DNA of 64,000 nt from Chlorokybus atmophyticus (GCA_009103225.1 RHPI01002503.1:1114511-1178510); one strand, 5' to 3'; shown: positions 44,473 to 55,631, numbered from the stretch's first letter. Notes: a model not told the origin generated them from the sequence alone. Numbers and translations are program-made.

Positions 44473-47400
44473 ATGGCACGCAGGGGCACCAGGTCGATGA
44501 CGGGTCGAATGTCAGGCTTGATGGGCCTGGGTTCGACTAGGAGGCGGAAGACCAGGAGTCGGAGGAGGCGGCGGCGGCGGCGGCGGCGTGGCACATCTTG
44601 CGAGAAGTTGTGGTTGTAAGAGTTCAAGCAGCGAAGCCAGCTACTACCGGTCGCCACGTCATGGATCATGGCAGGCGTCAGCAATGGGGCTGTCCAACAT
44701 GCATCACCAACATTGGACAAACCAGCAGGCAAGCCATTAAAGACCATCTTCACACAGAGAGCTGCTTGGTGGCTCGCTTTCTGCAACAGGGAGTGGATCA
44801 GGAGCTGCAGTCCTTGGAGCCCCTTGTCAGAACCATGCGGGACCAGTTGCGGCTGTGGGAACAAGCACAAAGGAATGCAGAGGTACGCTCAACAGTCACA
44901 TGCATTTCCTTGCAAGAGCAATTTGTTTTTTAGCGCAGTCCATGTGATATATGTAGCGTGGCTGCAGGCCTCCACTATTCACCCATACCCACCCTACAGT
45001 CAAGCCGACATTGCGGAAGCAAGAGCAGATAGACAGAGCTGGGCGGCGGTATGTTGTTGCCAATCTCGCTGTGCATGTTGACTGCAATGTCGGCTCCAAT
45101 GCATGCCTACCTTTCCATGCTAGGATGTGCGTGAGCGTGCGAAGTCGCGCGCGCGTGCCGAACGAAGTAGGCTGGGTTTGAGCACAGGAGCGCGTGGCCA
45201 TTCGTCCGGCATTCAACCAATAGTGCATCAACCAGCAATGACGCAGTCCATGCAATCATTCGTGCATCAACCAGCAATGCCGCAGGTGACTGTTCGAAGC
45301 AATCAACTGATGACGGTGTGACGCAGTTGACTATTGCAATTGCAGTGTCGCAAGCATGCAGCTAACCCACATGTGATTGGTTGACAGCACCACAGTGCAC
45401 TAAGTCCTGTTGGAGCTCCTATGCAAGCCTGGATTCAATCCCATCAACTGGTCCTTCAATCCCACTTGCTGATGGGCGCGGCGGCAATGCGGCATCAGTT
45501 TAACATGCATGTTGGCCTGTTGAATCCCGACATGTCCATTGGGGCAGTGGCGCATGATGTGCCCATGGCTCAAGAGCTCCGTGACGAGTCTGCCATCGAG
45601 GGTGGCGGGGAGAGTGCAGCCAATACCACCTTGTCAGCCCCCATGGCTTCCCCTGCTCCATGCAGCCCACGGGCCATTGAGGTAAGTCGCTGTCTTTTAT
45701 GCTCGTGCCTTGGTAACAATGCGTCAGGCACTGCATAAGCTTATATTCGTCCTTTGCAACATTGTGAGCCATCTTATCCTGGGTCCTGTATACAGCCCCC
45801 CTTGCTGCATGCACAAGTGGTCTCACCTGCAGCTCCTGCTCCCCTCCCAGCCAGAGCGCAACCACCTTCCGCGGCACCAGTCCTTCGTGCACTGCCATCT
45901 CCTCCACGAGCAGCACCGGTGATTGCGGGGCAACAATCCTTCTTGCCGCCACCGGCGAGACCACAGCACAATGCAACAACCGATGTGGCTTCTGCACCTA
46001 CCTTACCCCACCCGCTGCAAGTTGAAGCCGGCAGTCTGCCCCAAACTCAGGTACTTTATCAGTCACTGTGACTCTTGCCGTCCACAGTTGGACACACCAT
46101 GTGAGTGCTGTATGCGCATGCAGCAGGGGTCACCACCTGCCAGCGAGTCATCAGAGGAGCTGGCCGCAACCCGCATACGGCCATCCGTCATGCTAGGTGG
46201 CCAGCTCGCTTCATGGGACCACTTCAATGCGCCAACGGATGGTAACTGCTTCTACCATTGTGTATTTCGCGCCAGGCCATCCATAGCGCAAAGTGTCCTG
46301 GATGATCACAAGTGCCCCAGCTCGAGCAGATTTTGGGCCATGCTGGACACCATGGACGACGACGGCAGGGGGCACACTCTCCGCAAAATCACCGCCAAGG
46401 CTGTCGATGCAGGCGTGGCGAGCAGAATCCTAGACTTCTGCAGAGCCACTGGTGCCGCGGGAGAGATGGCGCAGTATTACGACAAACTGCCTGCGACCAT
46501 GTTGGCTGATATCAACTGCAACATTGACCTAGCCATGGCCAAGGTGCGACAGATCGTGCGGAAAAAAAAATGTGTACGTCGAGCACCTGCAGATGACCAT
46601 GTTTGCCAACAAGCTGGGCTTGTTAATTGGCTGCGTGACCGTTCAGCGCGAGCATGGGGAGTGGGTGCCACGGCCCGGCAGCGCAGTTTGGGTTGGAAAT
46701 AAAGAAGCCCCCAACTCAGTCCTGGTGGTGGGCAACACTGCTCCTAATGAGCCAGAAGCACACTTTTGGCTCCTCAAGCCTGCAAGCACCGAACAGTGGT
46801 CGTGGCCTATGTTTGAAGTGCCACCGGAGGTAACGCACCTGATCGGAGAGTGGCGGCATGACGTTGCCAATTTCCCGCTACCACCGGCTGTGACCCAAAG
46901 TGCTGCGCCAACCCCTCAGGCCTCGCCTTCGTGTGCTAGGCAAGAAGTAGCCGAGTGTTCTGCACATCCTGCCTCCCCTCAACCACAGCCACATGCTCGC
47001 AATCCCAATTCAGCACCCTCCCTTCCTGCCGCGGAGACTCACTTGCCACCGCACTCTGACCATCCGGAGGCATCTCCATCAAGAAGCAGCTGTAGCTCGC
47101 CCTCTCCCTCTAAGCTTGCCACATTGATCCCAGCCTGTCTTGTTGGTAAAGAGATTGATCGAGGTGTCCTGAAAGCTGCGCTGAAAGACAAAGGCTTCAT
47201 GCTCGACCTCATGAAGCAACATGAGGTCGTGGAGGAACGGGAGGCAACCAACAAGCGCAAGGCTGTAGAGCAAGAAGATAACGCCTTACCTCCTCTGAGT
47301 GACAATGCCACGGAGAGCGCCTGCCAGGATGTGCAGGGTGACAAAAAAAAGAAGAAGAAGGTTGTTGGAACAAAGGACGCTGACAGGACCAAAAAAGGAA

Positions 47401-48513
47401 AGGTGAGGCATCGTTACAACATTAGAAGAAGCGCAGCGCCTTGAAGCCTCACTGGGGCTGACTGTGTGTCCTGAGTAGGCACAGGCGGGTTTACAGCGTC
47501 AAGTGGCTGCTCAGCATCGTCCAGAGAGACAGCCGGTGCGGCACGAGCTGCCTAAGCTCAAAGCACCGACGCGCAGACGCTTTGGGGGGCTGACTCGTAG
47601 TGCAAAGGAGTTGATCACCCTACAGTACGCCCAAGACGCGCTGCATCACCGCATGCGGCATGCCTCGAGGTGGGTGACAAAAGTATGCAATAAGTGGGAG
47701 CAAACGCGGAGAGTGCGGTCTAAACAGACCTCAGAAGATTGGCCGTGGTTGGAACCCATACACGATATGGCCATCCGTAGTACGTTGTTGCCCCTCGCCG
47801 TCCTCGATATGATGGTCTTGTTGCTGCCGCAGCAACCCGGCAATGTGCAAGAGCTATCCGCGGAGCAGAACTTCGACCTGCTGCAGCAGATGTACCTGTC
47901 GATGTCGACTAATGCGGGTCGAGATGTGTGCCACTACCTGAGCAAACATACTGGGTGGCAAGTAAAACCATTCGAGCTGTACTTGGCATGCTTTGGCTGG
48001 CAGTGGCTGTATGTCATACGGCACGTCGAGCTGATTCTGTGGAAGCTCGAAGAAAATGACGATGCGGGGGAGTACACGAGTGACGACAGCCATGTCGAGG
48101 GCCTGGATGAACGCATGCTGGACGAGACCACCAAGACCAGCAGGTGGTGTATGGCGGCAGATGGGCGTCAGGTGATCGAGCAGGCAGTGGAGCGTTATGC
48201 TGCGCCATTCAGATGGGAGTCGCTACGCCTGCGACGCGATAACAGAGTTTGGTGGCAGAGGCTGCTTGCACACCTGCGTGCACCATGTGTGCTGATTTGT
48301 CGCATTGAAGAGCCACCCCCCCCAGCGGATGGGGAGACGCCCTGTTGCAAGAAAGCGATGTGCCATGTCTGCATCATAGCACATCAGAAGACTGTGGCAA
48401 ATAAATCAAAGAATCTACAAGCGTGTCCATTCTGCAAGCAACCTCACCCGTTTTGGTCGCCACGCCTGATGCAAGACGCCAACGTGTCGGCGGTGATTTG
48501 GCCCCCGCCTTGA
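44473..48513 (+). CDS. OTU cysteine protease/RING-like multidomain protein of the transposon (right copy)
   Basis: From ATG 44473 the product starts with an Arg-rich region (MARRGTRS..., then about ten consecutive Arg from CGG repeats). A C2HC zinc finger follows (CPTC...HLHTESC, about 44690-44755) with a helical stretch. Next are Gln/Met- and Pro/Ala-rich linkers (45180-46050) and an OTU domain: DGNCFYHC with the Cys nucleophile (about 46238-46262), YVEHLQMTMFANKLG, and EAHFWLL with the likely catalytic His (about 46758). After a disordered region and a KKKKKK tract (about 47342-47365), a GTGAGG...TAG intron (47403-47478) leads to a C-terminal part with VLICRIEEP, CCKKAMCHVCI and ACPFCKQPH, like a RING finger. 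OTU enzymes cleave ubiquitin chains and RING domains attach ubiquitin. A run of nine A (46562-46570) shifts the frame relative to the left copy, so as assembled the OTU domain is broken. Confidence 0.75.
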
Positions 48514-48889
48514 TGCCAATTGTGCATGTATTGTAGTTTTGTGTTGGCTTCCTGTGAACCATGTAGGTACATGTATAGTTGCAGCATGGTGCATGGTGCA
48601 CCAGAGATCTGCTGTTGTTAGAAGCATTGGCTGTACATGTGTATGATGACTGCCCGGCGCATGAGTCAGTGCATGGCTTGCATACCTCGCTGGTTTAGAG
48701 CGTGGTTGACAGCAACAAACTCGGACAGCGCTCTGGGTTCCATGGCATGACAGCACAGTATTACTCTACGATCGTGGTAGTATGCGAGTATCCTTGTACT
48801 GTAGTACCATTAACAGATAGAGTACCATTCATGTTGATGTAGTACCATGCATGGTACTGCAATAGCGTATAAGGTACTGTCGTGCTTCA

Positions 48890-48996
48890 CTTGAAGTGTG
48901 ACCCATTTAGGGTTCGTAAGCTGGCAACCCTAAATTGATGCCCATACCCTAAAGTCTCGCTCAGTTTGTGGGCAGCCGTGCCGATTCCTATTTTGC
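48890..48996 (+). promoter_or_regulatory. Telo-box cluster upstream of the methyltransferase gene (right copy)
   Basis: TTTAGGGTT (about 48906), AACCCTAAA (about 48929) and ACCCTAAAG (about 48945) lie within 100 bp upstream of ATG 48997, matching the trio in the left copy. A role as plant-type telo-box promoter elements is inferred. Confidence 0.5.
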
Positions 48997-49736
48997 ATGA
49001 TGTCGGCGGCAGCAGTTGAATCACCCTCACCTAGGAGACCATGCTTGGTGTGCCCACAATGCAATGCGTACGTATGTGCCAATGGCCGTAGGCAGCAAAT
49101 GCGAGCACACTTGACCGAATGCCAGCGAGTGCAGACAGTGTGCCACGGTTTTAGTGCTGCTTGCTGGCATCACACCACACACAATGTCGACGTGTTTGGC
49201 TGCCGCCTCGGCCAAGTGCTGTGCAAGGAACCCGAGTTTTTCCATTGCGTGCAGTGCGTGTGCGAATCGTGCTCGCGCTCATGCTTCGAGTGGCGAGGGG
49301 AACCCATGCGCTTCTTCACATGGACAACACCGGGACATGTGGTTAGTGGACAGGTGGTGGATGCTGTGGAGGTAATCCACAAGAGTGGACCGCGACGTAT
49401 CACTGCATGTTATGTTGGGCGTATGCTTATTTCATGCATGTTGAAGCTGTTGTCGCATTCAGAGCAGTCTTGCACGGTGTGGGCGTGGGCAGTTCCATCC
49501 CCTGGCTGCTGTAGAGGAGGCAAACCATCGACCGTTGGACAGCGCACTGCATCGGCTGCGGAACGCAGTTGAGTTGGGATGCGAGCAGCTGATCGGTGTG
49601 AGTGTCATGGTGCATTGGCCGCTGAATGGGGAATGGTATGCGGGCGTTGTGGAATCATTCAAGCAAGCGTCAGGTCAGCATCGCTTTGTGGCGTGCGAGA
49701 TTGAGGACGCATCATATATGCATGGTGCAATGGAAA
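48997..49736 (+). CDS. Zinc-finger/Tudor/C5-methyltransferase gene, 5' part (right copy)
   Basis: ATG 48997 opens a Cys-rich N-terminus with CLVCPQCNAYVC...HLTEC and FHCVQCVCESCSRSC. The first frame ends at 49572 and the Tudor frame is already open before it (49535). A short intron in this overlap is likely, since the left copy has the same arrangement. The Tudor-like part reads VMVHWPLNGEWYAGVVESF and then runs into the gap inside the predicted small intron. The methyltransferase motifs known from the left copy should lie in the gap. It is closely similar to 1026-1761 (reverse). Whether this copy has the intact PPCQ and ENV motifs cannot be told. Confidence 0.7.
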
Positions 49737-50514
49737 NNNNNNNNNNNNNNNNNNNNNNNNNNNNNNNNNNNNNNNNNNNNNNNNNNNNNNNNNNNNNNNN
49801 NNNNNNNNNNNNNNNNNNNNNNNNNNNNNNNNNNNNNNNNNNNNNNNNNNNNNNNNNNNNNNNNNNNNNNNNNNNNNNNNNNNNNNNNNNNNNNNNNNNN
49901 NNNNNNNNNNNNNNNNNNNNNNNNNNNNNNNNNNNNNNNNNNNNNNNNNNNNNNNNNNNNNNNNNNNNNNNNNNNNNNNNNNNNNNNNNNNNNNNNNNNN
50001 NNNNNNNNNNNNNNNNNNNNNNNNNNNNNNNNNNNNNNNNNNNNNNNNNNNNNNNNNNNNNNNNNNNNNNNNNNNNNNNNNNNNNNNNNNNNNNNNNNNN
50101 NNNNNNNNNNNNNNNNNNNNNNNNNNNNNNNNNNNNNNNNNNNNNNNNNNNNNNNNNNNNNNNNNNNNNNNNNNNNNNNNNNNNNNNNNNNNNNNNNNNN
50201 NNNNNNNNNNNNNNNNNNNNNNNNNNNNNNNNNNNNNNNNNNNNNNNNNNNNNNNNNNNNNNNNNNNNNNNNNNNNNNNNNNNNNNNNNNNNNNNNNNNN
50301 NNNNNNNNNNNNNNNNNNNNNNNNNNNNNNNNNNNNNNNNNNNNNNNNNNNNNNNNNNNNNNNNNNNNNNNNNNNNNNNNNNNNNNNNNNNNNNNNNNNN
50401 NNNNNNNNNNNNNNNNNNNNNNNNNNNNNNNNNNNNNNNNNNNNNNNNNNNNNNNNNNNNNNNNNNNNNNNNNNNNNNNNNNNNNNNNNNNNNNNNNNNN
50501 NNNNNNNNNNNNNN
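49737..50514. other. Assembly gap inside the transposon, 778 N
   Basis: The gap removes the methyltransferase catalytic region and the transposase C-terminus. The left copy's first kilobase covers part of the missing methyltransferase. Its sequence near position 1-250 is not found right of the gap, so the true missing length probably exceeds 778. Confidence 0.95.
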
Positions 50515-53500
50515 AGAGTAGTGAGACAAGTACATGTGTCACGTGGAAGTGCAGTGAACGTTCACCCAATACAAGAGGGCGGCTGATAGCGCCCTCTTGT
50601 ACACGGGCGCTATCCTTGTCAAACATGGGGAGCAGCTGGACAATGCCTTTTACTTGCTCCAGAGTCACGACATCGAGATGTGGACCGCCTCGACGCTTTT
50701 CCCATTCCAGAGCGATGCACTTTGTGTCGCTCGTCACATCCAGCTTCGTGTACCAGCGGACAAACACGACCTCCTTCCACACGCGCTCGCCGCTACCACC
50801 CCACACCACCACGCGCAAAAAAAGGAGTGCCTGAGCCCACCACGTCACGTTCATACCGTCCTCATCACCTTCCAACTCAAGTGTAGAGAACCAAGGCCGC
50901 CCATAGAACATCCCAGTTGCGCGCGCCATGCTGACTCCTGATGTCATGTACACCGCTGCGCCTCCGTTCACCACGCGAACAGCACGCCACCCGTCGGCCA
51001 ACTCCAGTTGTTCCCTCGTCAACCAGCTGTCCAGGGTGGCAGGCAGCTTGTCGGCAAATGGAGTCTTCAAGGCGACTTGGCGGCTACGCGCAGATCCGCT
51101 CCAGTACGGGCTGGACTCCCTCCTTGTCAGCACATCCATCCGTAGCAACTTGTCCGTCTTCTCCATGACATTACAGCACTGCTGCCGCGCCTGCGCCATG
51201 ACCGAGCGCATCTCGGGATCCACGACCATGCCATCCTCTCTCACATATTCCGCACAGCTCCATGCCTTCAGGATACGTGCCTGGTAGTCCCGGTTGTTGC
51301 CACCACGCGCCCACCGTTTGATATTTTGGGCGTGCGTCTGCTCCATGCGGTTGGCGCTGAACCAATCTGGGTGTCCACTGCTGACAATTGCCGGCCCAAA
51401 ATGAGTGAGCTGATGCATCTTCTCGATCTTCCAACCTGACTTCTGTGCAGAATATGACGACAGTAGCGGATGCAACACTGCAGCTTTGAAGGCAGCCAGC
51501 TCGTTGTCGGCTGTGGTCAGGGTCTCTCTTGTGTGTTCATGCGCCTTCAGCAACTTCTTGTTCCACTGGGCAAGCGATGCGGCAGCAATGGTGAAGAAAT
51601 CGTTGCCCTTACTGTCGAGCAGCAAACCGTCTGCGAGGACCGGCAGCAACTGCAGCACCGCCACTTTCTCCACCACCTGAAAGGAGTGGTTGGACAGGAA
51701 GAAATCTACTGTGCTTGTGGGTGCCTTGAAGTGCGAAACCCGCAGAGTCGCCTTGCATGCATTCAGCCTGTGCACATCTGCTCGTGAGCACGTGTTGTTG
51801 GCTTTTGTGTTCAACACAAAAGCAACACCAAAGACGTGCCTGGCCTGCAGAATCTGTCTCGTGGATGGACGCATTCGTTCCTTCGCGGCGTCGTACACAG
51901 CAGCAAGCAGGTGGTCAATGATGCCTCCCAGCACATGCATTGCGTCAGGGGCAAGACGAGAGTAGCAGTCAGCTCCCGGCACCCGCGACTGTCGCCAACC
52001 CCACAGTGCATTCTGTTGCCAAACCACATTGCCTGGTTTCACGGAAAGCCATTCATCCTCACGAGTGCCGGTAATTTGACCATTACCTCCTCGACATGCA
52101 TGGAGTGCTGCTCTTTGAAAGCCTTGGCTGTCTGGCGTGCATTCATAACACCGCTATGCAGGTCCGCCCCCAGCTGACGTATTGCTGGTGTGTAGAAGGC
52201 CTCGGTTCTCAATTTCCGGTCCTCATCCATCTCCAACAGATCTGATTTGGTGACGAGACAAACATCGCAAGGATGTCGTGTTTGGTTGCCCGACACAGTG
52301 CGTGCGAGTGTGGCAGTCTCCTACAACACGACAAACTCAGATGTTCTACTGACAACATCCTCCATGCACTGTTTGCTGGCAGGCTGCATCCGGTTACAAC
52401 CATTCATGCCCACTACCTGCAAATCGCTGATGTAGTTGGCAAGCGCGAGAAACACACGACGCTCGATGCCATTCGGGTCGATGAGCTGCAGACCTTCCCA
52501 ACTCGCCCGCTTCACATCCCCTAGCACTACATTCAAAGCGTCATGAAAAATCTCACAATTCCAAATGGAGAACGATTCCTTGCCCTGCGCCCAGGTGGGA
52601 TGCCCGGCCACTGCGTGAACCACCGGCAGAAGCGCTATCATAACAACCCCCATGTTGCTAGCATACATGTCCCAACTGTAGTTGGCAAGCGATGCCATCA
52701 GAGGGTAGCCAGAGCGCTTGCCCGCGCTGTCCAGCGTGGTCTTGTCACTGTACAGAATGGCAGGCGCCAAGTAGGACGCTTCCCCCACCTCTCTCCTCAA
52801 ATCCACCTCCACATCCTTCCACCAATCGCCCGTGGAAGGATGGCCAAAGCTGTGCTCGTCACCAGTGTACTGGAGATTGAAGCCATTGGCGGCATGTGGA
52901 TTGCCATACAACCGCGCGAGCCATACCTGCTCCGACCAAGAGCATTACTTACTATGCTGGCCTCAGAATAGATACTGCATCGATACTGCATTAGGTACTG
53001 CATTTCACAGACCTTGGCCGGCATATATGTGACGCAGATGTCCTGATCCTCAGGGTCTCCAGGCTTGCGCAGGTCAGCCGTCACGTAGTTCTGATACGGC
53101 AGCACACTCGCATGTGCATATGTGACATGGCTCTGATGGTTGAAGCACATGCACCGCACACCGTGAACACACCTCAGACTGAGAGAAAGCAATCGTGGTC
53201 CGGAGGTAGCTGGCCGCATGCACACCGGTCTCCCACTGGAGCTCTTCCGTCAGGAAATGTGCATTTCGGATGCACTTGATGATCCGCCCCATGTCGGAGG
53301 CCGACAAGCCTTGGCCGTTGTTGCACTGCACGAATGCCACACGCAAGAGCATGCTCCGAGCCATACCACCTAAATTCCGACGCGTGCGAAGGGACGCCTC
53401 CATTTCCATGTTGGCGTGCCACAGGTTTCTCAGGCACACGCACACATCGAAAGCCCTCGTTCACTTCCTCCTCCTCCAGTTGCTGCTGTGCGTGTGTCTC

Positions 53501-53690
53501 CTGGAGGAATCCTTCAGCATCAAGCATGTGAGCATCCTGGATCGAACTCCCCGGTTCAACATGACCCGCATCGTACTGTAATGGACGCTGGCCGACATAC
53601 AGCTTGATCTGCTTGCACACCCTGCTGCTGATAATGTGCATGTAGACCGAGCTGCGTGTGGCGAAGCGCATGCGGCAATACGGACAAAGG
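50515..53690 (-). CDS. Plavaka-like (CMC superfamily) DDE transposase, C-terminus in a gap
   Basis: Reading from the right, the first conserved piece is a zinc finger (CPYCRMRF...HIISSRVC, about 53685-53620), as at the start of Plavaka transposases. Then come GLSASDMGRIIKCI (about 53310), SVLPYQNYVTADL and CVTYMPAK (about 53110-53010), and the exon from about 52930 with SFGHPSTGDWW, APAILYSDKTTLD, GYPLMASLANYSWD and FHDALNVVLGDV. After a short intron come NQTRHPCDVCLVTKSDL, then across another intron (acceptor CAACAG about 52010) LAPDAMHVLGGIIDHL. HQLTHFGPAIVSSGHPDWFS and AQNIKRWARGGNNRDYQARI follow. This order matches the Plavaka branch. The frame stays open for 1.5 kb to the gap. The zinc-finger exon and the next block are in different frames near 53445, by an intron or a frameshift. 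I could not assign the three DDE residues with certainty. Confidence 0.82.
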
Positions 53691-53763
53691 ACTCCCGTAT
53701 CTCACTACTGACGTCGACACAGGTGTCGCCAATGTAACCTGCATCATATCCAGCAACACGCAC

Positions 53764-54060
53764 ACCCGCCGCCGCCGCCGCCGCCGCCACCGCCACCGCC
53801 ACCGCTACCGCTACCGCTACCTGCCAGAGGCGGGAAACTTGGCCGCCAGTCACTGGCTCCGTCGTACCATTATAATGGTACGATCGAGCCATTGCACGTC
53901 CAGGGTGAGTCTCTGGATATATATTTATATATATATATATTCTGATTGAACCGTTTCAATGGTACGAAGATGCCTTTGCCAAAAGGTCTAGGCATTGTAC
54001 AAAGGTACCATTGAACTGGTACCTTTGTACAATGGCAATGGCAGTTCGTACCATCGACAA
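53764..54060. promoter_or_regulatory. (CCG)n tract, AT run and GTACCAT dyads between transposase and gene Z
   Basis: A (CCG/CCA)n run (53767-53820) is followed by the dyad CGTACCATTATAATGGTACG (about 53864-53883), a TATATATTTATATATATA run (53916-53940) and a second dyad AGGTACCATTGAACTGGTACC (about 54005-54025). The dyads match those in the divergent promoter and in the small element. Being between divergent genes, it likely drives both. Confidence 0.55.
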
Positions 54061-54215
54061 CTCTGGCAATGTCAGTCCCCCTGCGCATGAAAACACCATT
54101 GATAGCTCCGCCAAGCTATGCCCTTACAGGGGCGTGATGCCGAGGGTATGTGGCGTTTGGAAGATCGTTGGCGGCGCTGCCAGGGGCGTAGTGGGCATTG
54201 TGGTCGAGGTCCGGG

Positions 54216-55071
54216 ATGAATTCCATGTTCGCACAGGGCGGGCAGGGTGCCGGAGGGGTGTCCTCGGTGTCAAACCCCACCAAGACTACCAAGGGCACAT
54301 CCAATGACAACAGTGACTCGGGCGATATCTTACAGGGCTCCCCCTCCGAGTGGGCAAAGGCACACCACAATACTGCCTCTAAGAAAATCCGACCCAACAG
54401 CAGCTGCGACCACGGCGACATGATTAAAGGGACCAAACAAGACTGGCATAACCAAGGTGGGCTACGATGCACTGTCAATGCCACATGCTAGGGTTCTTTT
54501 ATCTTGCACATGCACAGCCTCAAGTATCTTGCACTTGACATACATTGTCAATACGACATGCACACCCTCATGCACAACCTCCAGTGTCATGCACATGAAC
54601 AGCATGACCAATCTCGCAAATGCACAGCCTATTTCTACTTGCGGGAGCTCACAAGTCGCAAAAGAGAAGCTGCGGAGTCAAACGAACGGGTAATCTATGA
54701 CCTAGTTTAATGTTTCCAGAGGTAATTAAGCAGTATGCTTGCGGATTGCCATGTTGGTAAGAGTGAACCAAGAGCAGCGCGGCAGGCTGACTGTCTGCCT
54801 GGCGGAGTGCAACAAAGCGGAAGACGAGGTAAGCGTGTGTATGCTGATGGGCTAGTCCTCTGGCAGCACGCCACTCTTACAGCATTACCAAATGCAGGTG
54901 GTCACTCTCAAAGCGACCATCAAGCGCATGCGCGTGCACGGCGAGGCGCTGACATTCAAGCTGAAGGACGAAGTAGCCGCTGTAATGTCAGCGAGCGAGG
55001 CAGCGGATGAAGATGACTCCGGCGTTGAAGCAGAAGACTCGTCGGAGGAGGAACAGGAGGAGGGGGTTTGA
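54216..55071 (+). CDS. Transposon gene Z, small acidic-tailed protein of unknown function
   Basis: Exons inferred from splice sites: ATG 54216 to about 54456 (Ser/Asn/Lys-rich, e.g. NPTKTTKGTSNDNSDSGD); one ending near 54689 (REAAESNER) at a GTAATC donor; about 54734-54828 (VNQEQRGRLTVCLAECNKAE) at a GTAAGC donor; and 54898-55071 after TGCAG (VVTLKATIKRMRVHGEALTF, then an acidic tail with EDSSEEEQEE). The last two exons join in phase and form a helical stretch; the upstream joins are less certain. No family is recognised. It lies between the transposase and the right terminus, so it may be a second accessory protein. Confidence 0.45.
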
Positions 55072-55587
55072 GGAGGAGTTCTGAGGCAGGCACCACGGGT
55101 TGACAAGCTGCGCATGAGTCCGACAGCTAGACTCAATGTTATAGGGTAGTTTCATGCGCAAGTCGGCTGCTCAGTTGTAAGTGGACATACTCTCACCACT
55201 GCCCGTACATTGTATATATTGTGGGCTTTTAGGTGCAAGACCAAACAATCAGTCCAAGGTTTGTACAAGCTGCATGGCATGTTAGTGTTGGCTTCGGCAA
55301 GAATTGCCAACTTATGTCAAATGGCAAGGGTCACATATTAACAGCAGTGTAACGGCAAAGAAACTGCCGGCTATTGCTGTCAGCTGTCCGTAACTACCGA
55401 TCAACGGCCGTCTGTGCACATCGACCAAAGGGTAACTGGTTGACAACTCTCGGCCGGTTAGTGCCACTGACAACCACTTTCGGCCCGCGGCCGTCTGCGT
55501 CAGTCCACTTAAGCCAATGGCAAACCCAACAGTCCAAAAGTAATATTTTAGGCAGCAACAGGCAGGCTCAGGCAGGCTCAGGCACCA

Positions 55588-55631
55588 GTCAGTCCCTCAG
55601 TCCTTAGTCAGTCACCGTGTAAAATTTGCGA
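55588..55631 (+). repeat. Transposon right terminus (right copy)
   Basis: AGTCCCTCAGTCC, TTAGTCAGTCACCGTGT and AAATTTGCGAC match 27117-27163 with few differences, after which similarity ends. A preceding (CAGGCAGGCT)n repeat occurs at about 55556-55580. Confidence 0.8.

Larger units (their letters stand above)
41423..55631 (+). mobile_element. Large Plavaka-like DNA transposon with DNA-methyltransferase and OTU/RING cargo, right copy
   Basis: The element runs from GTCGCAATATGTTTTC (41423) to TGTAAAATTTGCGAC (55631), an imperfect short inverted repeat, and spans about 14.2 kb with one 778 N gap. In order it holds subterminal 53 bp repeats, gene X (-), a divergent promoter, the OTU/RING gene (+), the zinc-finger/Tudor/methyltransferase gene (+, running into the gap), the transposase (-) and gene Z (+). 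The borders are supported by two further copies that share the left end (9288, 25701) and one that shares the right end (27163). I found no target-site duplication, so the insertion may be old or recombined. It has host-like introns and base composition, so it has long been adapted to a eukaryotic nucleus. Confidence 0.85.

Noticed and set aside
49535-50834. Long open frames crossing the 49737-50514 gap
   Set aside because: The N block is read as open in every frame; only the parts outside the gap carry evidence.
50515-53690. Kyakuja-Dileera-Zisupton (KDZ) transposase
   Set aside because: The motif order (N-terminal finger, SDKT, LAPDAMH, HQLTHFGPAI) fits Plavaka better, and I see no KDZ-specific blocks.
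53461-53892. Ala/Val-rich 143-codon frame upstream of the transposase
   Set aside because: It arises from translating the (CCG/CCA)n repeat; the zinc finger lies in another frame.
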